Source of the DNA: Planctomycetaceae bacterium | GTDB taxonomy: Bacteria; Planctomycetota; Planctomycetia; Planctomycetales; Planctomycetaceae | Direction: 5' to 3' | Assembly: GCA_027080405.1 (NCBI GenBank) | Contig: JALWSL010000203.1 | Location: 1 to 7,472 of the forward strand | Length of the DNA: 7,472 nt | Shown: piece by piece, positions 1-6,100 of the stretch | How positions within the stretch are numbered: position 1 is the stretch's first letter | How the letters are laid out: each line of letters begins with the position of its first letter | Translations under genes and position numbers: made by a program | The notes under the pieces: generated by a model | What the model was told of the DNA's origin: nothing | The model's database searches: none | The model's input: the letters and a program-made list of their open reading frames with translations, nothing else

Positions 1-1
1 G

Positions 2-529
2 CATAGCGGAAAGTTTACCTGGAAAGATAAGGCAAAGTACGTGAGAGATTTCGCCTCTGAAATTGCCACTGCCGCTGAAAATCGAGGACGGCCGGCGTTC
101 GAGAAAGCTGAGAAACCATTTCTGAACATCGTCGAAATTCTTGAGGGAGGATCCCCGGCTGAACTACCAGATTCTGAAGAGAAAGCCGATTTCAGTGACG
201 TTGCAGATCGCAACTTGTTGATGAAGAATCTCAAGGAAAAACAGGATTGGATTCGCACCACGATCAGCGACGAATCGGAATTGAAAGGCAACAAGGAAGA
301 GCTTCTCCCTCGCGTGGCGGTTCTGGCTGCACTCGGGCAGGTTGTCAATCAGGAGGATTACGTTTTCGCTGATGAGGAAAACTATCAGAAATATTGCAAG
401 GAACTGATCGATGGCAGCCTGATGATGACCAAGGCAACCGAAGAAGAGGACTACACCAAATTCGAAAAAGGTTTTGGCCTGTTCAGCAAAAGCTGCAACG
501 ATTGTCATCCGGAATATCTCAATAACTGA
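2..529 (+). CDS. c-type cytochrome (cytochrome c'/c556-like), 5' end outside window
   Basis: This is probably a periplasmic single-haem electron carrier of the four-helix cytochrome c'/c556 type. The haem motif CNDCH lies seven residues from the C-terminus (His codon at 506-508), where cytochromes of this class carry it. The rest is acidic, charged and helix-rich, with no membrane segment. A GTG at position 41 could serve as start. However, the frame stays open to the left edge and the 13 codons before it (HSGKFTWKDKAKY) continue the same amphipathic helical style, so I treat the gene as truncated by the window, with its signal peptide lying outside. 175 codons plus a TGA stop are visible. 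No Met haem ligand can be assigned from this fragment. The next gene, amt, is about 750 bases away, so a shared operon is unlikely. The class is fairly sure; the electron partner is unknown. Confidence 0.72.
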   Translation, partial: HSGKFTWKDKAKYVRDFASEIATAAENRGRPAFEKAEKPFLNIVEILEGGSPAELPDSEEKADFSDVADRNLLMKNLKEKQDWIRTTISDESELKGNKEELLPRVAVLAALGQVVNQEDYVFADEENYQKYCKELIDGSLMMTKATEEEDYTKFEKGFGLFSKSCNDCHPEYLNN

Positions 530-666
530 GTCTTCCCGGGCTGTGGTATCCGTGCCTTTTGGCTTTGCCCTGTTTGCTGATTGCGTTCACGCGAGGGTGC
601 AAAAACGCCATCAGTTTTCCACATTGAGTACCCAAACAGGCGAGAAAGCATAAAACCACTTTGAAG

Positions 667-726
667 TTTTTCCCGTCCCTCTCTCTTTCCCTTTTCCTTC
701 CCCTTTGCGAGCCTGCGTCTTTGCGT
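667..726. repeat. polypyrimidine tract plus CTTTGCG repeat, remnant of a dispersed intergenic element
   Basis: Positions 667-706 are all C or T except for one G at 675. TTTGCG then appears at 704-709 and again at 720-725. Read on the minus strand this gives TCACGCAAAGACGCAG, then CGCAAAG and a purine run. From memory this resembles the 'CGCAAAGACGCAAAG' sequences common between genes in many environmental bacteria, which produce spurious peptides containing SRKDAKAQR. The minus-strand translation here contains SRKDAGSQRGRKRE, in line with that. The assignment is by recall of pattern only; no second copy lies in this window. Confidence 0.4.
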
Positions 727-785
727 GATCCCCATTTCTCGCAACGGTCAGGCATTGTAAGCGGCAACGGCGCAAGACGTTCGGT

Positions 786-811
786 AATGGTTACGTCCGG
801 AGATAACCGTT
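786..811. repeat. imperfect inverted repeat (8-bp stem with one G-T pair)
   Basis: AATGGTTA (786-793) and TAACCGTT (804-811) pair over eight positions with one G-T wobble, leaving a 10-base loop. No T-run follows on either strand, so it is not a typical terminator. It lies 14 bases ahead of the ribosome-site-like GGAGG at 826-830 and could be a leader hairpin or an operator. It could also be chance. Confidence 0.25.
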
Positions 812-839
812 CAATAAAAAACACCGGAGGACTGGCGTG

Positions 840-953
840 ATGAAAGATGTGCAAAACCGTGGCTGGTGCCCTACCGGCGTAAATCTTGACATTGAGTTAG
901 GAGCCAGACGGGAGGAGGCATGGCCAGCAAATCTTACAGGTAAAGTTGCGTAA
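840..953 (+). CDS. possible 37-residue small protein, unrecognised
   Basis: A short frame that begins with adjacent GTG (837) and ATG (840) codons, both in frame, and ends at TAA 951-953. GGAGG at 826-830 lies 6 bases before the GTG and 9 before the ATG, a better ribosome site than some of the real genes here have. The product starts MKDVQNRGWC and ends NLTGKVA. It is charged and hydrophilic, with a single Cys and no signal peptide or membrane segment. I do not recognise the family. The codons show no clear bias, and the good ribosome site could be chance in a purine-rich patch. It stands alone in the cytochrome-amt gap. Confidence 0.2.
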   Translation: MKDVQNRGWCPTGVNLDIELGARREEAWPANLTGKVA

Positions 954-1094
954 TATACGTGCAGCATGTTCGATTCTGTTCCGGGGCATCAATGAGTCTG
1001 GAAAATTCCGGATAATTCGTAACCTCTGGAAATATAGCAGGTTGCGTGTTTCTTTTCGATTTTTTTGCTTGTTTTCCTGGCTTCCTTTTCTTTA

Positions 1095-1110
1095 TGGCCT
1101 GCAAAATGCT
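1095..1110 (+). promoter_or_regulatory. candidate sigma-54 promoter for amt
   Basis: TGGCCTGCAAAATGCT matches the -24/-12 consensus TGGCACG-N4-TTGCW at 9 of 12 fixed positions. The invariant GG (1096-1097) and GC (1108-1109) are exactly ten bases apart. Transcription would start near 1121, giving a leader of about 155 bases. Nitrogen-regulated amt genes are often under sigma-54 control, which supports the reading. No clear NtrC-type enhancer site was found upstream. Confidence 0.35.
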
Positions 1111-1265
1111 CGGATTTTCAGCGGGGACTTTCTATCAAGTGGGCGGCTGGAAAGGAAGTTTTTCTGTGGCTTGCTTTGTTGTCACACTGACGCGTTGTCA
1201 TACAGTTGCAAGGAGCTGATGGAGTAACAAGTTATTCACATACAAACATTATCATTAGAAGAGAT

Positions 1266-1279
1266 GGGGGGAACCATTG
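1266..1279 (+). promoter_or_regulatory. ribosome binding site fixing the TTG start of amt
   Basis: A run of six G followed by AA (1266-1273) lies just ahead of TTG at 1277. An in-frame TAG at 1256-1258 excludes any earlier start. TTG is the only usual start codon before the hydrophobic signal segment, so this site decides the start. Confidence 0.55.
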
Positions 1280-2719
1280 TTTACGAGCGCTCGTATTTGG
1301 ATTCGTCTCAGGGCGGCAGGGATCGCTCTGTGTTTATTTGCTTTATCAACTTTCGGCATGGGGAATCTGCAAGCTGAGGAGGAAACCCCGGGCGGGAGTG
1401 CCGTCGCAGAAGTTGCTTCCGAGGCCGCGACAGCTGCCGCGCCAGTTTTCAATGAGGCCTACATTGCCTGGATGTTGGTTGCTTCCGCATTCGTGTTAAT
1501 GATGGTAGCTCCCGGATTGGCGCTCTTTTATGGCGGGCTGGTTCGCAAAAAGAATGTCCTCAGTGTCATGATGCAGTGTATTTCGTTGATGGGCATCATG
1601 TCGATTGTGTGGGTCGTCTGTGGCTATTCCCTTGCGTTTGGCGGGGATATTCTGGGGGGCTACGTTGGCGGTTTTGATCACATCATGCTCGCCGGTATTC
1701 TCCCCTATTATGATGCAACGCTGGATACTGTTGTCACTCCGGGGAGTGACGGTGCGATCCCGACGATCCTGTTCATGGTTTTTCAGTTGATGTTTTTCAT
1801 CATTACTCCCGCTTTGATCGTTGGTGCCTTTGCGGAGCGAATGAAGTTCTCTGCGATGGTCGTCTATTCCATCCTGTGGGGATTGCTGGTCTATTGTCCG
1901 ATCGCTCACTGGGTCTGGTCAGATAACGGTTGGTTGTGTGAATGGAATGAAGCAGCTGCATTCGGAGCGTTGGACTTCGCAGGCGGGACGGTGGTGCATA
2001 TCAGTTCTGGAATTTCCGCTTTGGTCTGTGCCTTGATGATTGGGAAAAGGGTCAATTACCCCAAAGAGCCGATGCCGCCCCACAATCTGACATACACTTT
2101 TATTGGTGCGACGATGTTGTGGGTTGGGTGGTTCGGCTTCAACGCAGGAAGCGCGTTAGCTGCCAATGCATTGGCCGTCAATGCGTTTGTGGTGACGCAC
2201 ATCGCCGCCGCTTCGGGTGTGATCGCCTGGGCGGGAATGGAGTGGCGCATTCTCAAAAAGCCGACGATTCTCGGAGCCTGTTCAGGGGCTGTCGCAGGGC
2301 TGGTCTGTATTACGCCGGCCAGTGGTTCTGTTTCCATTCCTTCATCAATCATCGTTGGTCTTGCAGGAGGTGTCGCCAGTTATCTCGCCTGTACCAAACT
2401 GAAAAATGCCTTGAAGTACGACGATACTCTGGATGTGTTCGGTGTGCATGGTGTCGCAGGAATCACCGGGGCCGTTCTCACCGGGATTTTTGCCACAAAA
2501 AACGTTACTGGCGGCGGTTACGGATTGCTTGAGGGGAACGGTCAGCAATTCGTCAATCAAATCGTCAGCATCGCTGCCTCTGCAGGTCTTGCGATTATTG
2601 GTTCTGTCGTGCTGCTAAAACTGATCGATTTGACGATCGGCCTGCGTGTCGAGGAACTCAGCGAAATTCGTGGGCTTGATCAATCCGAGCATGGGGAAGA
2701 AGGCTATATCTTCCTGTGA
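1277..2719 (+). CDS. amt: ammonium transporter Amt with signal peptide
   Basis: Inner-membrane ammonium channel of the Amt/Mep/Rh family that conducts ammonia or ammonium inward as a trimer. The 480-residue product starts at TTG. It has a signal peptide (hydrophobic core about 13-29, likely cleaved after LQA at 33), an Ala-rich spacer, and then the 11-helix core from about residue 60. The family signature DFAGGTVVHIS is at 233-243. Aligned by eye to E. coli AmtB, the twin pore histidines are His241 and His391, the conserved Asp is Asp233, the binding-site Trp is Trp214, and the pore Phe and Ser are Phe288 and Ser292. The cytoplasmic tail keeps GLRV, GLD and HGEEGY, the region that couples the subunits and meets PII. 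Length is close to usual once the leader and spacer are removed. The PII gene follows 286 bases downstream, as in classical amtB/glnK pairs. Function is close to certain. Confidence 0.96.
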   Translation: MFTSARIWIRLRAAGIALCLFALSTFGMGNLQAEEETPGGSAVAEVASEAATAAAPVFNEAYIAWMLVASAFVLMMVAPGLALFYGGLVRKKNVLSVMMQCISLMGIMSIVWVVCGYSLAFGGDILGGYVGGFDHIMLAGILPYYDATLDTVVTPGSDGAIPTILFMVFQLMFFIITPALIVGAFAERMKFSAMVVYSILWGLLVYCPIAHWVWSDNGWLCEWNEAAAFGALDFAGGTVVHISSGISALVCALMIGKRVNYPKEPMPPHNLTYTFIGATMLWVGWFGFNAGSALAANALAVNAFVVTHIAAASGVIAWAGMEWRILKKPTILGACSGAVAGLVCITPASGSVSIPSSIIVGLAGGVASYLACTKLKNALKYDDTLDVFGVHGVAGITGAVLTGIFATKNVTGGGYGLLEGNGQQFVNQIVSIAASAGLAIIGSVVLLKLIDLTIGLRVEELSEIRGLDQSEHGEEGYIFL

Positions 2720-2791
2720 GCTGGCTGTTTGCACTGCTAACGGTTAAAGTTTACGAGTGGTGCGAAAGCTTTTGAAAATCTCATTTTGGTT

Positions 2792-2816
2792 ACGGCGGTC
2801 AGAACAGACCAGCCGT
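2792..2816 (+). promoter_or_regulatory. strong stem-loop downstream of amt
   Basis: ACGGCGGTC (2792-2800) pairs with GACC-A-GCCGT (2807-2816): nine base pairs with one bulged A at 2811 and the loop AGAACA. No T-run follows, so it is a poor intrinsic terminator. It could stabilise the amt mRNA 3' end or be part of a glnB leader switch, since its right arm can also pair with 2838-2844. Confidence 0.4.
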
Positions 2817-2835
2817 GGTGGGTTATCCGGCGAAG

Positions 2836-2860
2836 GAGGTCTGTCAATAGAACAGGCCTC
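2836..2860 (+). promoter_or_regulatory. inverted repeat before glnB: operator or weak terminator
   Basis: GAGGTCTGT (2836-2844) and ACAGGCCTC (2852-2860) form a nine-pair stem with one G-T wobble and a 7-base loop. It lies within the -35/-10 interval of the TATAAT promoter at 2865-2870, where a repressor site would sit. It is followed by TGTCTATAATTTT, so it could also end the amt transcript weakly. Confidence 0.35.
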
Positions 2861-2870
2861 TGTCTATAAT
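2841..2870 (+). promoter_or_regulatory. candidate sigma-70 promoter for glnB
   Basis: A perfect TATAAT -10 box (2865-2870) is preceded at 18 bases by CTGTCA (2841-2846), which matches TTGACA at four of six positions. Transcription would begin near 2877, about 130 bases before glnB. The inverted repeat at 2836-2860 fills the spacer. Confidence 0.35.
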
Positions 2871-2896
2871 TTTCGGCAGGCGAGCCGGGTGGATTT

Positions 2897-2912
2897 TGGA
2901 GCCCCGGTTGCT
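2897..2912 (+). promoter_or_regulatory. candidate sigma-54 promoter for glnB
   Basis: TGGAGCCCCGGTTGCT carries the invariant GG (2898-2899) and GC (2910-2911) with ten bases between them and a perfect TTGCT -12 element. It matches nine of twelve fixed consensus positions; the mismatches are all in the CACG part of the -24 element. The start would be near 2923, with a leader of about 83 bases. PII genes next to amt are classical sigma-54/NtrC targets in proteobacteria. Confidence 0.35.
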
Positions 2913-2990
2913 GATTGTTGTTTCAGCATGCAGGACTGGAAGTGCACCAGCTTTCAATCACCGCCAGACTCAGCACCTTCTGATTATTGA

Positions 2991-3344
<354 letters not shown>

Positions 3345-3356
3345 TTCCTTCTGCTT

Positions 3357-3423
3357 CCCGTTCGCGGGCCATTTTACAAACTCGCCTACCTGTTGCAGGT
3401 GACGGGGAGCTGCAATTTGCTCC
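3357..3423 (+). promoter_or_regulatory. three tandem hairpins in the glnB-glnD gap; the last hides the glnD ribosome site
   Basis: Hairpin 1 is CCCG-TTCG-CGGG (3357-3368). Hairpin 2 is ACCTG-TTG-CAGGT (3388-3400). Hairpin 3 is GGAGC-TGCAATTT-GCTCC (3406-3410 with 3419-3423), ending directly against the ATG of glnD. The only Shine-Dalgarno-like sequence is GGGGAG at 3404-3409. It is 14 bases from the ATG and largely inside the arm of hairpin 3. Each stem is short (4-5 pairs), so the structures are plausible rather than proven. Confidence 0.35.
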
Positions 3424-6090
3424 ATGAGTTCCACGAATTTAATAGATGAATCGCTGAAAACCCGTTGGCCGGAGTTGCGTTCGGGAGTGGTGTCACGACT
3501 CCAAAAGGGGGAGATCACTTCTTCGGAAGCGACGAGGTTGCTCACCGAGTCGATGGATGCGTTCCTGCTGGAGCTGATTGACTTCACGGCTGATAGGCTC
3601 TCCGGAAACATCTGTCAGGAGATATCCGGCCAACTGGCCGTCATTGCAGTGGGCGGGTATGGGCGAAACGAGATGTTTCCCTATTCCGATGTTGACCTGC
3701 TGATTACCTATGAACGAACCCTCGATGAGGACTCGAACCGGTTTGCGACCGAACTGGTCAGAAATTGCTGGGATGCGAAGCTGAAAATCGGTTCTGCCAT
3801 CCGCTCCATTCCGCAGACCGTTTCCCTGTTGCGAGAGGAATCACAGGTTGCGTCGGCTCTTGTCGAGACGCGACTGATCTGGGGAAGTGAAGAAGTCCAC
3901 CAGAAACTGCGAACCCGTTTTGAAGGGTGGTTGCAAAAATCGAAGCGTGCTTTTATTGATGCCTGCGAGGAATCGCGAAAAGAGGAGATCAAGGAATCGG
4001 CCTCTGCTGTTTATTCGCTGGAACCGGACGTCAAGAAATCACCGGGAACGATGCGGGATTTGCAACTGATTCGTTGGGTCGGTTTTGCCAAATATGGAGT
4101 CACCGGATTCCGTGCCCTTGGAGAGCAGGGAGCACTCAGCCCGGAAACCGTTCAATCACTCGAACAGGCCCATCTTTTCCTTACCAACATTCGCATGCAG
4201 TTGCATATTCACGCGAACCGGGCGCAGGATCTGTTGACGCTGCAGGAGCAACTCCGCTTGACGGATCAGAAAGGCTTGACCGATTTGGCAGGCCAGCGGG
4301 CGGTCGAGCAGTTCATGCAGCAGTACTATCTCAAGGCAGATTTTGTTTCGAAAACGGCGAAGAGATTCATTGAATTGAATCGACCGAGTACGTTCCAGGA
4401 ACGGATCGCATCGCGCGTGTATCGAAAAGTTGTCGAACAGAAATATCTGATTGTGGCGGGGCGTCTGAATGCTCCCGGCTACGAAATTGCCAAAATAGCG
4501 ACCTCTGTCGAAGAAATCCTCAAAACCTTTCTCGTCGCAGCCAGACACCGGGTCCGTGTCTCTTCCCGATTGATTGAGGCAATCCGGAAACAGCTTCCCG
4601 AGTTGCCTCGAACGGTTTCACAGGCAGAGGCAGACCTGTTTCTGGAAATTCTCGACCAGTTTGGCTATCTGGGAGAAACATTGCGGGATCTGTGTGAATG
4701 TGGCGTGCTGGAAATTCTCATTCCGCAGTTCACGCATTCCCGCGGGTTGCTTCAGTTCAATCACTATCACGCTTACACGGTCGACGAACATACGTTGCGG
4801 ACGCTTGATGCTCTCGATGCATTGACGGAGCAAACAGGAGAGCTTCGGGATGTCATCTCGAAGTTAAAGCAGAGGAACCTGTTACCATTGGCGCTGCTGT
4901 TGCATGATCTCGGAAAGGGATTTGAGCAGGATCACAGTGTGCTCGGGGCAGAAATCGCCCACAAGATTGGGGCCCGTTTCCATCTCGAAAGGGATGCAAC
5001 AAAGCAAGTTGCCCGCCTGGTTCGTGAACACCTCAGTATGTCGTTGCTCGCTTTTCGCCGTGATACTTCCGATCCACGCATCGTTGCGGAATTCAGCCGC
5101 ACGGTTCGGGATATCGATACGCTTCGCAAGTTGTACCTGCTCACCATTTGTGACATCCAGGCGGTTGCTCCGGGTATTTGGGATGACTGGAAAGAACGCC
5201 TGCTTCATGAGTTGTTTGAACGGACCAGGCTGTCGCTGGTTGGAAAATACGCGAGACCTCACCTGAATCAGCAACTGGACGAAATCCGCAGGCAGACGCT
5301 GGATATCGCCATTCAAAACGGATTGTCGGAAGACAAACTGGAATTATTGACTTTTGAATTAGCCCAGATGCCCGAACACTATCTGCTTTCCGGTTCCGTT
5401 GAGAGCATCGCCCGGGATTTGCAAATTGCTATTTCCCTCGAGGATGACCAGGTCGAAATCGCCCATCGTTACGATACGGAAACAGGCAGTCTGGAACTGA
5501 CAATCATCACCCGGCAACGGGGGCTGGAACGCTGTTTTCATCGTTTGGCCGGAGTGCTCACGGCGTTACACCTTTCGATTCTTTCGGCTGATATCTGCTC
5601 AAGCCCTACAGGACTGATCTGTGATCGTTTCCTTGTTGAAGATCAGGATTTTGCAGGGGAGCCATCACCCGAGCGGTTGCAGAAAATCGGAAAAGAACTG
5701 AAGAAAGCGGCATCGCGTCCCGTTTCTTTCGAGCGGCTCTTCAAGAAGCATCGCCGGTTTCAATCGACTGAAGACTCCGAACCGATTTCCGATCAGGAAT
5801 CGCATGTTTCCATCGATAACACTTCTTCCGATACGGCGACCATTATCGATGTTTTTGCCCGTGACCTGCCGGGCCTGTTATTCACACTCTCCAAGGCATT
5901 GTACGATTTGGATCTTTCAGTCACGCTGGCTCGCATTACCACGCATGTTGATCAGGTTGTGGATGTTTTTTACGTAACATCCCTTGAAGGAAAACCACTC
6001 GATGAATTCACCTGCAAGGCGATTCGCGACCGGCTTGAACACGTCCTGAACGAATTCGAACGTTTTGGCCATCGATTATTCAGCTCGTGA
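3424..6090 (+). CDS. glnD: bifunctional PII uridylyltransferase / uridylyl-removing enzyme GlnD
   Basis: Cytoplasmic glutamine sensor that adds UMP to Tyr51 of PII when glutamine is low and removes it when glutamine is high. At 888 residues it nearly equals E. coli GlnD (890). Domains in order: nucleotidyltransferase with GGYGRNEMFPYSDVDLL (77-93), metal ligands Asp89 and Asp91; a central helical region with YSLEPDVKKSPGTMRD (197-212); an HD hydrolase domain with HAYTVDEH (449-456), His494-Asp495 in LLHDLGKG, His504, His536 and Asp577; then two ACT domains (about 690-740 and 805-875), the second with ARDLPGLLF and ARITTHVDQVVDVFYV. Both catalytic centres look intact. ATG 3424 is the first possible start, because an in-frame TGA lies at 3400-3402. 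The gene starts 79 bases after glnB, so co-transcription is likely. It has no well-spaced ribosome site, which suggests coupled or controlled translation. Confidence 0.95.
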   Translation: MSSTNLIDESLKTRWPELRSGVVSRLQKGEITSSEATRLLTESMDAFLLELIDFTADRLSGNICQEISGQLAVIAVGGYGRNEMFPYSDVDLLITYERTLDEDSNRFATELVRNCWDAKLKIGSAIRSIPQTVSLLREESQVASALVETRLIWGSEEVHQKLRTRFEGWLQKSKRAFIDACEESRKEEIKESASAVYSLEPDVKKSPGTMRDLQLIRWVGFAKYGVTGFRALGEQGALSPETVQSLEQAHLFLTNIRMQLHIHANRAQDLLTLQEQLRLTDQKGLTDLAGQRAVEQFMQQYYLKADFVSKTAKRFIELNRPSTFQERIASRVYRKVVEQKYLIVAGRLNAPGYEIAKIATSVEEILKTFLVAARHRVRVSSRLIEAIRKQLPELPRTVSQAEADLFLEILDQFGYLGETLRDLCECGVLEILIPQFTHSRGLLQFNHYHAYTVDEHTLRTLDALDALTEQTGELRDVISKLKQRNLLPLALLLHDLGKGFEQDHSVLGAEIAHKIGARFHLERDATKQVARLVREHLSMSLLAFRRDTSDPRIVAEFSRTVRDIDTLRKLYLLTICDIQAVAPGIWDDWKERLLHELFERTRLSLVGKYARPHLNQQLDEIRRQTLDIAIQNGLSEDKLELLTFELAQMPEHYLLSGSVESIARDLQIAISLEDDQVEIAHRYDTETGSLELTIITRQRGLERCFHRLAGVLTALHLSILSADICSSPTGLICDRFLVEDQDFAGEPSPERLQKIGKELKKAASRPVSFERLFKKHRRFQSTEDSEPISDQESHVSIDNTSSDTATIIDVFARDLPGLLFTLSKALYDLDLSVTLARITTHVDQVVDVFYVTSLEGKPLDEFTCKAIRDRLEHVLNEFERFGHRLFSS

Positions 6091-6100
6091 GCTGCGGTGA

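Larger units (their letters stand above)
530..1276. other. long intergenic region between cytochrome and amt genes
   Basis: About 750 bases with no ORF that looks like a conserved protein. From left to right it contains a polypyrimidine tract with CTTTGCG repeats (667-726), an imperfect inverted repeat (786-811), and a possible 37-codon ORF (840-953). A T-rich stretch follows (about 1049-1094), then a sigma-54-like promoter (1095-1110) and the amt leader. I see no T-tailed stem-loop behind the cytochrome gene, so its transcription terminator is not identified. Confidence 0.6.

Noticed and set aside
519..854. Minus-strand ORFs (111 and 79 codons) over the polypyrimidine tract
   Set aside because: Their Arg/Lys/Glu-rich stretch is just the translation of the purine run and the CGCAAAG repeat; no family features and poor starts.
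886..891. Perfect TTGACA -35 box
   Set aside because: No -10-like hexamer at 15-19 bases downstream; it lies within the possible small ORF.
911..943. GGAGGAGG followed by a 7-codon ORF (ATG at 920)
   Set aside because: Too short to support and overlaps the 37-codon candidate in another frame.
1179..1206. Sigma-70-like TTGTCA-N16-TACAGT before amt, with TTGTCA repeated at 1195
   Set aside because: The -10 matches only four of six positions; kept as an observation, not as a feature.
946..1227. 93-codon plus-strand ORF before amt
   Set aside because: Starts at TTG without a ribosome site, has an irregular Phe/Cys/Arg-rich composition from T-rich DNA, and overlaps the sigma-54 candidate.
2722..2738. 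Sigma-54-like TGGCTGTTTGCACTGCT just after amt
   Set aside because: The GG-GC distance is eleven bases rather than ten, which usually abolishes sigma-54 recognition.
2757..2990. 77-codon ORF in the amt-glnB gap
   Set aside because: GTG start without a clear ribosome site; the DNA is better explained by hairpins and promoters.
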